Shown here piece after piece: positions 1 to 11,710 of a stretch of 64,000 nucleotides of DNA; positions within the stretch are counted from its first letter, which is position 1, and each line of letters begins with the position of its first letter. Source of the DNA: Phoronis australis. Its lineage: Eukaryota > Phoronida > Phoronidae. Under the pieces are notes generated by a model, which saw only the letters and a program-made list of their open reading frames with translations, did no database searches and was not told where the DNA came from. The DNA is taken from positions 62,001 to 126,000 of the forward strand of contig NMRA01000155.1 of assembly GCA_002633005.1 (NCBI GenBank), in the 5' to 3' direction. The position numbers and the translations under genes are program-made.

Positions 1-498
1 GGGAGAGGAGGCCATAAAAAAACAGTAAATGGCCAGGAACATCACGCACCAGTTAGAAGACGTCAAGAACAGGTTGGCTGGCATAAAAAACGTGTGGTAA
101 TAAAGCCACCAGGAGTACGATTCCGTGTTCTTATCGATGAAAGCAGTACTGACCGCCGGCGGGCTGTGATACGCGAAGAAGTGCAGGTTGAAAATACACA
201 TAATCATCAACACCATGAAGTCAGCTACCGCGAGCCCTTGGAAAATGAGGCATGTATCCAAGCGCCGCCTGGTGAGTATAATGAGATTAAATGTATTGCA
301 TATCATTCCGATAATACATAGAAACGGATTGATAACTCCTCCGAAGATGACACCCGTAGTCAAGTAAACGTCAAGCATTTGGCCTCCTTTAGTGTCATTG
401 CTACCGCTAGGCGAAGTGGAGTCGTTGTTCCCACAGCAATCGCGGATGAAAAGAATACTGGAGAGAATGGTCGCAGTCAGACCACGCGAAAAATCCAT
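1..498 (-). CDS. Class A GPCR, 5' part of gene (runs off window)
   Basis: An uninterrupted 166-codon frame runs from an ATG at 498 to the window edge. It was found by aligning to the complete GPCR at 6370-7548, with which it shares long identical stretches such as VIFGG, GMICN, LTRRRL, QGLAVADFM, FNLHFF, LYYHTFFMPAN and SNWCV. It covers a short hydrophobic N-terminus with an NNDS glycosylation site, TM1, TM2 (LAVADF with the conserved Asp) and TM3. Two residues are missing relative to the paralogue between RRL and QGL. The residue matching Arg of the DRY motif is Cys (AIYCF against AMFRF), so classical G-protein coupling is doubtful. An acceptor (tttttcag) lies exactly 22 nt upstream of the ATG, as in the paralogue, which supports this start. 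The 3' half is outside the window. Family assignment is firm; the ligand is unknown, and decay beyond the edge cannot be excluded. Confidence 0.85.
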   Translation of the reverse strand, partial: MDFSRGLTATILSSILFIRDCCGNNDSTSPSGSNDTKGGQMLDVYLTTGVIFGGVINPFLCIIGMICNTFNLIILTRRRLDTCLIFQGLAVADFMVLMIMCIFNLHFFAYHSPPAVSTAFIDKNTESYSWWLYYHTFFMPANLFLTSSNWCVMFLAIYCFFMASSP

Positions 499-520
499 TT
501 CTGCGAGCTTCTGAACACCG
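499..520 (-). other. 5'UTR segment and 3' splice site of partial GPCR gene
   Basis: The minus strand reads a T-rich tract ending in ttcag, then 22 nt of leader, then AGAAATGG. The same arrangement and length occurs at 7549-7570 for the neighbouring GPCR. I infer an intron in the 5'UTR with a non-coding first exon that I could not locate. Confidence 0.55.
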
Positions 521-3500
521 CTGAAAAAATGAAACATTGACAACAAAGACATTTATGACTTTGATAGAGCGTTATATTTGATTTTAATGGCTGAACGTGA
601 CCATTAAATTAGAAATGGAGCGTGCAGCTATTGGTAGTGTGTAAACCAACATTTTCGTGTGAATTTGAAGCTCTACTAGCGAGCACAGACACGGGTGCGC
701 AGTAATTTTATTAACAACTATGTTAACCCTTACACGTCGAAATAATGATCTTGTGAAGACGTTTATCTTGAGAAATAATACGATAAATATAACTTTATGG
801 AAACCAAATAGCTCTTCATAAGAGCTTATCAATTCACTCGAAGATTAGCACGAGTCTCTGTTCAACTTGCATTCCTCACCTACCGGTGAACTTGGAAACT
901 ACGGCATTTACTTGGCATATTCGGGCTGCCATTCTGGTGACTGCTAATTGTAATATGACGTCACCAGGCCAAACTATGAGATCATAAGATGTCAAACGAT
1001 TTTTAAAATTCGCCTTTGTAATAGAAATGTTAAAAGAAACGAAATTTGAGAATTTAAAAGTACTAGAAAATAATTGCAGGCTGCCTTAGTGCTCGAACGT
1101 TGTACCAGACGAACACTTACATGTATGTCCAGTTCACTGGTCAACTGGAGTTATTTTACGCTTCATTAATTGCATAATTAAAACCGAGCTGAGGAGCTTG
1201 AGACTTGACCTGGCTCTAACAGTGTACAATGTACCACAACGGGATTCAAGCCCAGCCCTGCCTAAGCTGAGTAAACAGAGCGAACACTAATTGTTGCTAC
1301 TAAAATAATTTACGTAGTATTTCCCCCATATTAGGAATTCTTCTCTTTTCTCTTGTCCATTTCCAGAGTCTAGGAAAAGTTTTTTGATGGAATTTCAACT
1401 ACTTTGCTTGTGATGAGTGTTGGCTAAGAATGATTTCTTGTTGAGTATCTAGCTAACACGGTCGTACTGTGCTATGAATTCCCGGTACCGGTGGATATGG
1501 AACTTCGTTGTCGTTGATTTGGTCCACCACGGCCATTTACATGTAATGTATATGTATAGAAATAACAACGAATAACAGCATATAAGCATATCACACCACC
1601 AGACTGAAAATCAAATTTTTAGATTCGGAACATTGCAGCCGTAAGTCTAAATAAGAACAGACAAGACAAAATCTATGTGTGCACTTTATTCACGCAGTCG
1701 CCATTTTAAATTTGGACCTATTTTTAGGTTTAAAACAATGGTTTTGAGACATAAATATAACGAGGCACGAGAAAAAAAAATCACGGTTTGCACTGTCATT
1801 AAATGCGGAACACATTGTTCATAAAGTGTAAAAGGACTTTCTTTGTAATATGGCGACTGCCTGAACAAGGTGTATTTAGCAACCGACTTCGGCATGGAAT
1901 TCCCTGCTTAGGGAAAATCACGTGTGTGTGTAATGACACAATTTGCAATTTGGATTGTGATAGAGCGCTCATGTTTGTTAAAAAACTCGTGATTCTTTTG
2001 CCTTGGTATTTGTTGTAATTTTCAGAAATAACAATTTCAGAAGTGAAATAAGATCAAAATCCTCACACAGCAGTATCAATGTTTGCAATTATCAAGACTT
2101 ACCGGTTAAAGTGACAGTTTTGTCAAGAAATTGAAGTTGAAAATTGGTGATACATGTAGAAAGATATCTTGGAGTTCCTTGAACTATTTGTAAAAAAAAT
2201 TGCTGGGCGTTCTCTCTTTTTTTAAAGCATTTCACAAGCATTCTCACGTTCATTTAGTAAGGAAGAACTACATGTACTTATCACTGACCTTGAATAAAAA
2301 TATGTGACCTTAAAAAAAGTGTACATGAGTTAGCCGGAATAATTGTTGCAACATATGACCCTTCAAACACGAAATGGGCCTGGGCCTTCTTAAATTAAAA
2401 TAAAAGCTTTTACCGACTGGAATAATCGGCATTCTATGCTAAATAGCCTTACGAACGAATTTACAAAAAACCGAGTCATTTTAAAAAGCTGCACACAACT
2501 GTTGGACGATTTTTCTTTTTTTATTTTTCTCAGCAAAAAGGCTTCTCTTTCCGTGGATATACTACACTACAGATGCATCGCGATATTACGCTTTTACGGC
2601 GCCAACCCTCTACCGAAGTTCGGGTCACCTTTACATGTATTGACGACAGAGAAGTTATAGCGCTCTTGACAACGTGGTGTAGATTTTTAAGTCAGCCCGA
2701 CTTTTCCCAAAAATCTGCATCCGTTTAAGCCCGCAATTCAGTAATCTTAAAGGGAGTTCTCAGGATTAGGGTAGAGGCAAGGGGTGTACTAGTTTGCATT
2801 TGGATACAGTTGAGTTCTCATTTGCGTGGTATAACTAAAAAACATCATATCACGTGTGCTGGGAAGTCGCACTGCATTGTCTCTATGACATTTGCTGGTG
2901 CTCGAATCAAAAGCATGTTATCTTCAATTTGACATTGTTAAGGTTACTTCAAACCTTTATTCTAAGTCGTAAATAAAAAATTACGCTTTTGCAACCAGTC
3001 AAAGTACATATTTTCTAAAGAAAAACTCTGTTAGGAGTTTTCGTAAAATCTTTTCGTTTGGTTTCTATGATCGACAAATCAATTCGCAAAACATGAGGTA
3101 TTTTTTGTAAAAATAGCAGTCGCACTTGTCTTTGTTACATTAAGCAAAAACTAAGCCTTTACAGCTGTATATCAAAAATCCTAACAGCGTTTTTAAGATT
3201 GATGAATAAATATTAAGTTCAGAACGTTTCAGCGAAATCCACTTATAGCTGTTTTTGAGAACTCGTGTTCCTAAGTTCAAATTAAGTTGATTTGAAGAAG
3301 CTGAGAAAAAGCTGCTTAAATTGTGGGTGGTGAAAGTCTCAATGAGGCCTTCGGTTATTTATTCGGGGAAAAATTGTTTTCGGTCAATGTAACCTGTACT
3401 TCCGTTAGCCACGTTCATTATTTCAACATTCACGCGCAACTTTATTTGAATTTGCAGTACGTAATTAAGTATATTATCATAAAAGATTTTAAATTAAACC

Positions 3501-6369
3501 AAGCCAATTTCCAGTGCACGAGTCAAACTGTGTCACAGGCGGACAACATAATTGTAAAAGTGGATCAAGCTGTTTTACTGTGGTCCAAAGTAGCTCAAAA
3601 GCTCATTATTAGACACAACGAGACGGATATGAAAACCAAGTACGAGAAATCAGGTCGGTGGTAAAAGCGTTCGTCGTGAGCACGAGCTAAAAATAGCGGC
3701 ATGTCAAATTACCCGAATTAAGCCATTTGGGTGAGGATTTATCTCTTTTCCCAACTTGCAGTGGTGAGCACAAAAGACACATAACTCCCTCATAATCAAA
3801 GCCACGTTTTGTTTTCCCCGGCAATCTGTGTCATGTGTACACGTCTTTGTCCCGATATTATGGCCACTCGCTGAACTAAAGGGGGCACAGAACAGTTCTC
3901 ACAGGGGTTTGCCTGTCAGAACACACGTCAATGCACTCTTCACCCTTTCTTCACTTTGTCCAAAACTACATGCAAATAAGGTAATGTTTTGAGTCATTTC
4001 ACATCACAAGCCCTGCAGATGAGCACAGAAACTTTATTCTCTCTTGTATTTTTGACCCATTCACTCCCAGTGGAAACCAAGCCGAACTAAGAAAAATGAG
4101 GGCAAAAAAATGCAAAATCGGCACTTTTCACCCCAAAATCACCACTTTCCTGCCGATGCTCGACTAAAGCCAACATTAGATTCCGAAAGCAAATTTCATA
4201 CCAATTCCAAAAATGTGGTCCAAAAGTACTGTCAACCAACTAGTTTTTTTGCAAATCTGGCTTGTTTGAGGGCTACCTGAAATCGCGGCCAATTTCTCAG
4301 TTGCTACACAGCAATGCACAACTGCAACAGGGGGCCACCATCTTGAAGAAGAGTGCAGCTACAGCCGAGAAACTGGCCTTTTTTCATTCCCAGCATGTTC
4401 ACAAATACAACAAAAAAACATTCACTTGGCCTACACACAATACCTAATTGAAAAATGCCCCCAAGCCTGGCCTAGCCCTAGATTTTAACATTTTGGGAGT
4501 GCAAATTGACCGCGGCCACAACCTAACTATTCAGTGCCACCAAAGGAGTGAGTGTTCACACGGAGCTGCTCTGTGCCTGGCGGGTCGGGAGATTCGATTA
4601 GAGTGACTGCTCCGTAACGTATATGACCACGGTTGTGCAGTTCTAAGACGGCTCTGCTAATTCTTTTCTGTGAATACACGGTATATATTTTGTATTTGAA
4701 GTTCCCCGAGAATTAAGATAAAATATTTTGCTAGACATTTGCGAAACATTGTAAAAATGGCCATTTTTGTGTATAAGGCTTGAGATATCCTTAAGGGAAA
4801 TACGAATGTGACAACATCAACGAAATTTGTTCATAAGCAGTTTACAGTGACGGTAGTGAGTTGTTATTAGTAGACCAGAATTCTAATATTAAGCCTACTT
4901 TATATAGGGCTATCTTTCGTCTTGCTTAGACCGATATCAGTCTTAATGTTAGTCGCGGGAAATTTTATGAAATGGAGTGGACAATATGGTCTCATTAAAG
5001 AGGCATGGAACGCGAGAAATCATGAAAATACAGACGGACAAGAATCTACTCCTTGGGGAAGCTAACGTGAAATTTATTCACTTTTTGAGGATTGCCTTAA
5101 AACGCAGTGGAAATATAAAGTCGTTCAAACCAACGCAGCTTTCAATTTCTCCGCCCCTAATACTATATTTGCACGTGCTTGAAAGCGCCATTGTTTGTTT
5201 ACATCAAAGGTTAAAGATCACATTTCCCATAGAAGAGAAATGCTACGTCAATATCTTGCTCTACTTGATAAGGAGGCGTGCTATGCCTTGCGGGATAAAA
5301 TTCAACGAAGTAACAAAAAGTTGATACATATTGTTTTTGAAGTTCGAAACTAAAGGAACAATGCTTTGACATCAACAGAAATTCAAAATCTTTGCTAAAA
5401 AAATTTAAGGGTACCTCGTGAACAGTTTTACTTCTGTTTCACTGGCGTAGAACCACTTTAAATACTCGAAATTATTCTCATTTCGCATACCGCTACTCTT
5501 ATTGTTATCGATTTGCAACAAGTGGTAAATGCATAGTCTGTGTGTCACAAACAGACTTTATTTCTGTCTAATTTGAGACCCATTACTAAAACTGGACTTT
5601 GTGTACTTGAAACAGTTTTCCCCATCTTTCTGCTTAATTCAGAACGAATATCAGTCTCTTCTTTAAAAAATTGTTATTCTTCTTGAAACTGCTCCCTGGG
5701 CTCGCATATCAAGCGAATGTAGTAATGGAACTAACAACAACCAAATTCTAAGAATTTAATTGAAATGTTCTGAGAAACTGTTCAAGTGCTGTCTGTGATA
5801 AATTCTGTTCCAATATTTCTTTATTTCATTCACTATTACTCGTCGATCAAGTCATATATGTTTCTATAAAGATAGCCAGTATCTCGTCCATATGAAAATC
5901 AACACAAACCAACTAAAATAACAAACAGTTGTTTAGCACGTTTATACATTTCCAAGTTCAATTTTTGGTTTTATTGTAGACTACCCGGCCAAGTTGAAAG
6001 TGAACGAGTCTCACTGATCATACAGACTTAATACATGTAAATTAGTATTGTAAGACGGAGTAATCACATGCAACATGGTACGCGGCTGGCAGAAAAGATT
6101 TGCCGAGACGGTCGAACACCACAATGCCTTGAAAGCTAGGTCTCGCTAAAATCCTTTAGTTGGGATGATATCCCTTCGCTAGGCCATATTTATAACGCCT
6201 GTGCAATCATTACGCATGCTTCTACAGATGTACATGTATGTAGTACCTGTTCATTTGTGAGTATTCTCTCACGGCTCGGCAAAGGCTTCACACAAGCGTA
6301 TGTGGAGATTGTGTGCTAAGAGCAACAATTTTTTTCGTCTAGCTTTGTTTTTGGCTGACATTTCAGCAG
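521..6369. other. Intergenic DNA between the two GPCR genes
   Basis: About 5.8 kb without a convincing gene. It holds a minus-strand SINE near 1119-1300. It should also contain the non-coding first exon of the partial GPCR gene and the 3'UTR of the complete one; a possible poly(A) signal for the latter (AATAAA on the minus strand) is at 5820-5825. The longest open frames (3323-3664 and 4977-5324) have no recognisable domain and no splice context. The remainder is AT-rich sequence in which I see nothing. Confidence 0.6.
1119..1300 (-). repeat. tRNA-derived SINE, copy A
   Basis: On the minus strand this matches the SINE at 52014-52203 over its full length. Both have a tRNA-like head with a box-B-like word (GGGCTTGAATCCC here, GGGTTCGAGTCCC there), a shared body containing AGCTCCTCAGCTC and GTTTTAA, and a shared tail ending near TCCAG and ACATG. 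This copy is the more diverged. The exact ends are uncertain. Confidence 0.6.
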
Positions 6370-7548
6370 CTAGACGGCTGTGTTCTCCTCAGTATTACTC
6401 ATTTGTTTGTCGTTAGAGGCCTGGTCTTTAGACGTTTGCGTGTACGCGGCGCTCTTGACGTGTCCTTTCAAAGAGCAGAGGAGATGAAGAGAAGCCTGGC
6501 GGTAAAACTTGTTGCTCAATGTGTACAGAAAAAAGTTTACCGCGGCGTTGAACAGAAGTCCAAAGTCAGCCATAATTCTGAACAGAAGATAGGTCATAGC
6601 ATCGTGTACGTTTGTCGAGTCAAGTATGAATATCAGGGACGATGGGAACTGGCATACTAAGAACACGAAAACTACAATGATTAACATTCGGCTCATTTCT
6701 TTTTGTTCAACCCCCACATTTGCATTACCACGGGCATCATTGTCATTGGCTATGTTTACCTGTTGTGAATGCAAATTCATTCCTCGCCTCAGTTTAATCA
6801 TGAGCAGTATCGTTACGATGAAACAAATTGCCCACGGAATTAGCACGCTTAAGAAAACTTTTACTGTTCTATACACACTGATTACTTCCTTTGATAGCAC
6901 TCCGCTTGGTTCAATTTTTGGAGTGGTCGTGTTATTACTTCGGTCAATACTGACAGAGAGGAAGTCTGGAAGGTTGAGAGCAATGGCGGATGCATAAATA
7001 ATGAGGATAGCTCCGCGAATTCTGTTGGTAGTGAGCCGACGTTGCGACTGTATGGGAAAATAGACAACCGCAAACCTAAACATGGCAACAAATAGCACGC
7101 ACCAATTGGATGCTGCCAAGAACACGTTGGCCGGCATGAAAAACGTGTGGTAATAGAGCGTCCAGAAAAAAGGCTCCGTTTCCGCGATAAAGTCTGTGTT
7201 TATCATAGAGAGCTTATGGTGAGAGAAGAAGTGTAAGTTAAAAATTGCGACAATTAGCAGCATCATGAAGTCCGCCACCGCAAGACCTTGGAGAATAGTT
7301 GCTGTTGGGCTATTCAAACGCCTTCTGGTGAGTATGATGAGATTAAGGATATTGCATATCATACCGACAACACAAATAGTAGGATTGATAATTCCTCCGA
7401 AGATAACAGTCACTTTTAAATTGAGATCAGTCATATTGCCTCCTCCTTTGGGGACAGTGGGTGAGGTTGTAGTGTTGTTTCCGGAACATTTGCTGAACAA
7501 CGAAAGTGCGATGAAAGGTATCATCATCACACGGAGTGGAATTTCCAT
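6370..7548 (-). CDS. Class A (rhodopsin-like) GPCR, FMRFamide-receptor-like
   Basis: Encodes a 392-residue seven-helix receptor of the plasma membrane. A 23-residue hydrophobic N-terminus (possible signal peptide) is followed by NNT, NTT and NMT glycosylation sites. Approximate helices are TM1 46-73 (GMICN), TM2 86-107 (LAVADF), TM3 131-158, TM4 178-198, TM5 227-252, TM6 286-309 (CQFP) and TM7 320-345. TM7 has N-F-F-L-Y at 338-342 in place of NPxxY. The CQFP and NAAVNF pattern is typical of invertebrate FMRFamide-receptor-like proteins; the ligand is unknown. Oddities are FRF (157-159) in place of DRY, no Cys at the usual extracellular end of TM3, and no Trp in TM4. I chose the ATG at 7548 rather than an in-frame one at 7761 because an acceptor (tattttacag) lies 22 nt upstream of it, as in the paralogue at 1-498. 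The tail after about residue 345 is hydrophilic and Ser/Thr/Gln-rich. Confidence 0.9.
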   Translation of the reverse strand: MEIPLRVMMIPFIALSLFSKCSGNNTTTSPTVPKGGGNMTDLNLKVTVIFGGIINPTICVVGMICNILNLIILTRRRLNSPTATILQGLAVADFMMLLIVAIFNLHFFSHHKLSMINTDFIAETEPFFWTLYYHTFFMPANVFLAASNWCVLFVAMFRFAVVYFPIQSQRRLTTNRIRGAILIIYASAIALNLPDFLSVSIDRSNNTTTPKIEPSGVLSKEVISVYRTVKVFLSVLIPWAICFIVTILLMIKLRRGMNLHSQQVNIANDNDARGNANVGVEQKEMSRMLIIVVFVFLVCQFPSSLIFILDSTNVHDAMTYLLFRIMADFGLLFNAAVNFFLYTLSNKFYRQASLHLLCSLKGHVKSAAYTQTSKDQASNDKQMSNTEENTAV

Positions 7549-7570
7549 TTCTGGGAAGTTCTGTGCCCTG
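7549..7570 (-). other. 5'UTR segment and 3' splice site of GPCR gene
   Basis: On the minus strand ttattttacag is followed by 22 nt and then AGAAATGGAAATTCC. The upstream open frame to 7761 crosses this acceptor and is therefore probably intronic. Matches the layout at 499-520. Confidence 0.6.
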
Positions 7571-7946
7571 CTGTAAAATAAAGATAAATCAGATGAGACA
7601 ATACACGCACTCCGGCACTGGAAACACGCACACCCAAAGTAAAAATGACAAAACCTATGACGACTGAGAATGTTGAGGGAAAGCGTAGCAATAACGGATG
7701 AACTTGAAGCACGTGCCAAACTCGAACGTGTTTCATGTGTCGCTTTATAGATTTTGGGCATCGTCGCTTATTTTTTCAACTGTGGAAATCAAAACTGCCA
7801 CTTTGCCAAGTTGTCTTGAGTTAGTGAACAGTGACGTTTTTTGAAATCTGTCGTAGTGACCTATATATCGTATGAGGTGAACCAGCTTTTAATTTCAGCA
7901 TGAGGCCTGCGATCGATGCTGGCATTTCTGATAGTAGTGTACACTG

Positions 7947-7979
7947 TTTCCCAGTGCTACTTTTCGTAGCACTGGGAAA
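7947..7979. repeat. Perfect 14-bp stem-loop
   Basis: Arms TTTCCCAGTGCTAC and GTAGCACTGGGAAA are separated by TTTTC. It lies about 400 bp upstream of the GPCR start, probably within its 5'UTR intron. No function is assigned. Confidence 0.5.
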
Positions 7980-9540
7980 AACGTCATCGACGTGGCTTCC
8001 CATGTATTAATGGGATTTCCAACTGGCTGGGAAGATAGCATCTCTGCTTGATATTGAGGAATGTATTAGTGTACTTAGAAATGCCTTATTAGTTGACATG
8101 GCATTGCTGTAACCAAAAAGCAGATAAAGTCGAAGCATTCCACAAATTCGTGTTTTTGACACATGCCAGATTACAAGGCGCCAAGGAAAGCGGCAAAACG
8201 ATTCACGATAATTGTCTGTCGTTCCCGTTCCAGATGTGTGCCACATGTACAAAACAAGGTATACATGTACACCTGTACGTGCATATGTACGCAGTCAATG
8301 CCACGGAATTCTACATGTACGTGTCGTTCATGATCACACACACATTAGGTGAGGCACCGACTTATGTTCGCTTTGATGTCAGTGCATAGGTTGCCTACAA
8401 ATTCAATCATTATCTGGCGGATAAGATCGATTGTTATATGACGTCAAATGCATTGTTCCGCAATGTGACGGGTGTAGATAATAGTACAAAGGGACGACAA
8501 ACAGCATATCGTCAAATCAGCAAGATTTCATGAGTCTTCACTACATAATTGAATAGCCCGTCGTGGGCATGTTCAAAGTTTAAATCTATGAACATGTGAA
8601 ATATATGTTACAAGCTTTGTCAAAGCAGGCATTAGGTCATTACACAAGTAATATTTTGTGTAATACAATTGCACAATTTCGTAATCTGACTATTGGAACA
8701 GGTTTCGTGTAAAGTCTTTATAGTTTTTGAAAAGCTCCTTATTTGGCAATTAACATAATGTTAGGGTCACTTCCTCTTCAGCCTCGGTAACTGATCTTTA
8801 GGAAACCCTTTCAGTCGGTTCTTGTTGAATGAAAAATGTTTTGCACATCAACATTTGCGTGATCAAAAGTAAACACGGCTAAGGTCCTCACTTCAGCATG
8901 TACATATGTTTGTCACGGTAAGAGAGAAGCAACGAACACATGACAGCGTAGGCAAGTATCTAGGGTAAATACTGTGGCATATATTGTTGCTCTCGACACA
9001 CGTTGTCTATCGGCCTACAATACATGCCGAATGCGACAATGTGTGCCGTTAACACCAACGCGTATTGTCGCACGGGCGACGTTAATATGCGTCGATGTTC
9101 ATCTGAAAAATGGTGAGGACATAATTTATATTGTTGCACTCGGGCATATTTTGTCGCCCTGGAGACAACATGCAGCGAGCGGTACATTCAACGCCTGTCG
9201 TAACATAAGATAACATAGTCATTGTCTATTACAGGCGATTTTATTTGTGTCGCCGTTGTACTACAATGGCGTTTCACAAGCCACTTGTCCATGTAGGCAA
9301 AGATCTTGGGATATAGTATCTTTGATGTAGGCGCCGTTGCGACAGTGGGTACTAGTGGCTTTCGTTCTGAGTTAGTATCATAAATTGTTGTGGTGCGTAT
9401 AGTCAAACTTGCTGCAAACATCTCGGGGCCAACATTTCAAATGTCTAAGCCTCTGTGATAATAGGCAAACTTCAAAGTGTCAACCAGTGTTTCGGCCGGC
9501 AGCTAAATACTGAAAAAATATAATTTTAAAAGGATACTTA

Positions 9541-9835
9541 ACCCTTTTTTGATCAACCCTCGTTCTCTCATTTGCTAATGCATCGTTGGCATCAATCTTG
9601 AAAGAATGTAAAAGCAGGAATCAACTAACAACTCTTACTCCCTAACTCAATTGATCTTTATGGTCTTTGGCGGGTGTTCTTTTCCCGCAGTTGTTGTGTG
9701 CGATGGCTTAAAGCGTAGATCACGCTTGCCCGTTTAGCAAACTTTGAAAGTTTTTAATTTTGCTCCAAAAGTCGTTTTTAGTATCTTTTATATAGCCTAG
9801 GCCCAAACCAGGTTTGGTATCATTTTAAGGGGCGT
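9541..9835 (+). repeat. Interspersed repeat R2, copy a
   Basis: Shares ordered blocks (CTCATTTGCT, GCATCAATCTTGAAAG, AGCAGGAATCAACTAA, GTCGTTTTTAGTATCT, GGTTTGGTAT) with 53153-53515, and on the opposite strand with 26455-26712 and 50295-50395. The family looks like a non-autonomous element. Confidence 0.55.
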
Positions 9836-10230
9836 AAAAGAAGAGAAGCCTTCCTGCCAACCAAACAAATTTATATTCAAATGGTCACTTCACTTAATGA
9901 GTGTTGCTGATTCGCATTATTGGAGAATGCTCTTACTTACTACTACATAGTGTATTTCAAAAATTCATAAGTTCGGGATCTCGGTGGAGCTGAAATTAAT
10001 AAAAATAGCCATTTAATAACCCGGCATGCCATTGGCAGTGCCTTTAGCTAACCAAGACACGGTAATTAACGTACAGACACACAAGTCTCAGCAGCAGTGC
10101 ACTCTTTCCTGGTTCTACAAGCGGCTTAATTGTAATGTAGTAACATTCAGACACCTGCTACAAGAAGACGAACATACTAAATCGATGTACATGTATTCCA
10201 CACAAAACGATTCATCAGTGTTTGCAGGTT

Positions 10231-10492
10231 CATGCGCGCACTCGGCACGGGGGTAGGGCTCGGGGGCTCGAAGGAGCTCCCCCATTTGGCGAACTGGGAA
10301 AAAAAGGTCCGCCGCAGAGAAACATGAAGTCCGAGAAAATGACACAAAAGCCCACTAAAAAGGCGGAGACACACAGTTCACAGTTCTGAAGGTAGTACCC
10401 CGTTTTTTTAGTCTTCCCGATTTTTTTGTTAGCAAAAGGTCCACTTAGTCAGAATCTCGAGCCCCCCATACTAAAGGCTGGGTGCGCGCATG
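10231..10492. mobile_element. MITE with CATGCGCGCACCC ends, copy 1 (262 bp)
   Basis: Begins CATGCGCGCACTC and ends GGGTGCGCGCATG, which is a terminal inverted repeat. The interior has the family blocks AAAAAGGTCCGCC, CAGAGAAACA, GTCCGAGAAAATGA, CACTAAAAAGGCGGA and AGCCCCCCATACT. Too short to code for a transposase. This is the most complete copy here. Confidence 0.7.
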
Positions 10493-11481
10493 GGGTTCAT
10501 TTTTAGCATGTGTTTACTAGAAACTTCCAAACTGAGGGATGCGCTGTAATGCGCACCGTGACACACGGGTTTCTGCATGTCACAAGCTGCCCTGCATCCT
10601 TTCACAGGTGTTGACATTCTGCTGCACAGGCGATGGCGCTTACTGTAGACTAAGCCCAGCACAGACTAAACTGTTCAGATCTGTTCTGGCTCATGATGCT
10701 GACACTCCAAAAACAGATCAATTTCATCCCCCTCTGTCGTCAAAATAGTTGCTGTACTCCTTACGTCAGAAGAAGCGACACCAACCGGGCTACTGAGTCA
10801 ACTAATGTGTCTTTCCAAATGAGAGAAAAATACACTTAACAACTTGGCTGTATTTTCGGTTACCACGCCCAAAAACCAAAGCGCGCTCCCAGGTGGCTGG
10901 AACAAGGCTACGGGTACATGTAGCACTAGTTTTTAACCACGGTTAAATTTACCATCTCCGCTAAGTTCACTAAAACTTGGTGCCTGCTGGGGGTAGCTGG
11001 GCATTTTGAGTTTAGCATTGCACGTGAAGGTTGTGAATGGTATTGGTTTGATTTTGACTCTCAGAATCAGACATTGCCAGTTGTTTATCCCATTCACCCA
11101 TCTTTTGCTCAGTCGTAACTTTAACTTTCTTTAACATTTTAAGTGGGAATTTTGCAGGAATTTACCCCCGAACCTTTTAAGATTATGCGCACCGTGTTGA
11201 ACAAAGAGATTGTCGCCTGCACTAAATACACAGACCCACAGCACCGTAGTTGAATTCCGTAGACATAGGAATCTCGGCAGCGAGTAAATGCGTGATCACG
11301 AACTTCGCTTGGCGATATCATGAGATAGACACATTTTGACCAATCAGCAACAAAACGACAAAATCCGTTTTTGTGATTTCATTACACATCGCCAATTATT
11401 GCCGTTGTCTGCCACACATTCACTGAAATCAAGGCCAACAAAGTGACGTTTGGTTGCGACCGTCATTTACAAAGAGTGCCG

Positions 11482-11710
11482 CATGCGCGCACCCAGGGGA
11501 AGTGAACAAAAAGGTCCTCCTCAGAGAAACAAAAACTCCGAAACAGGAGAAAACGAGACAAAAGTCCACTAAAAAGGCAGGAACTACCAAAATTCGGTGA
11601 ATGCACAATTCATAGCTCTCAACGTACCCTGTAAATTTTACTACTTGAAAAGGCCCACATTATCAAAAATTTGAGCCCTCCCCCACTTTTAAGACTGTGT
11701 GCTCGCTTTG
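11482..11710. mobile_element. MITE with CATGCGCGCACCC ends, copy 2
   Basis: The left end CATGCGCGCACCCAGGGG is intact. The interior matches copy 1 (AAAAAGGTCCTCCTCAGAG, ACTAAAAAGGCAG, TTTGAGCCCTCCCCC). The right end is degenerate (GTGTGCTCGCTTTG), so the end point is approximate. Confidence 0.6.

Noticed and set aside
3323-3664. 113-codon plus-strand open frame
   Set aside because: No recognisable domain, no splice context and low-complexity composition; treated as chance.
4977-5324. 115-codon plus-strand open frame
   Set aside because: No motif, no homologous partner in the window; AT-rich intergenic DNA.
7549-7761. 71-residue N-terminal extension of the GPCR
   Set aside because: It crosses a strong splice acceptor placed 22 nt before the inner ATG, mirrored in the paralogue, and lacks receptor-like features.
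7947-7979. Histone-type 3' stem-loop
   Set aside because: The histone hairpin has a 6-bp stem with a fixed sequence; this stem is 14 bp and unrelated.
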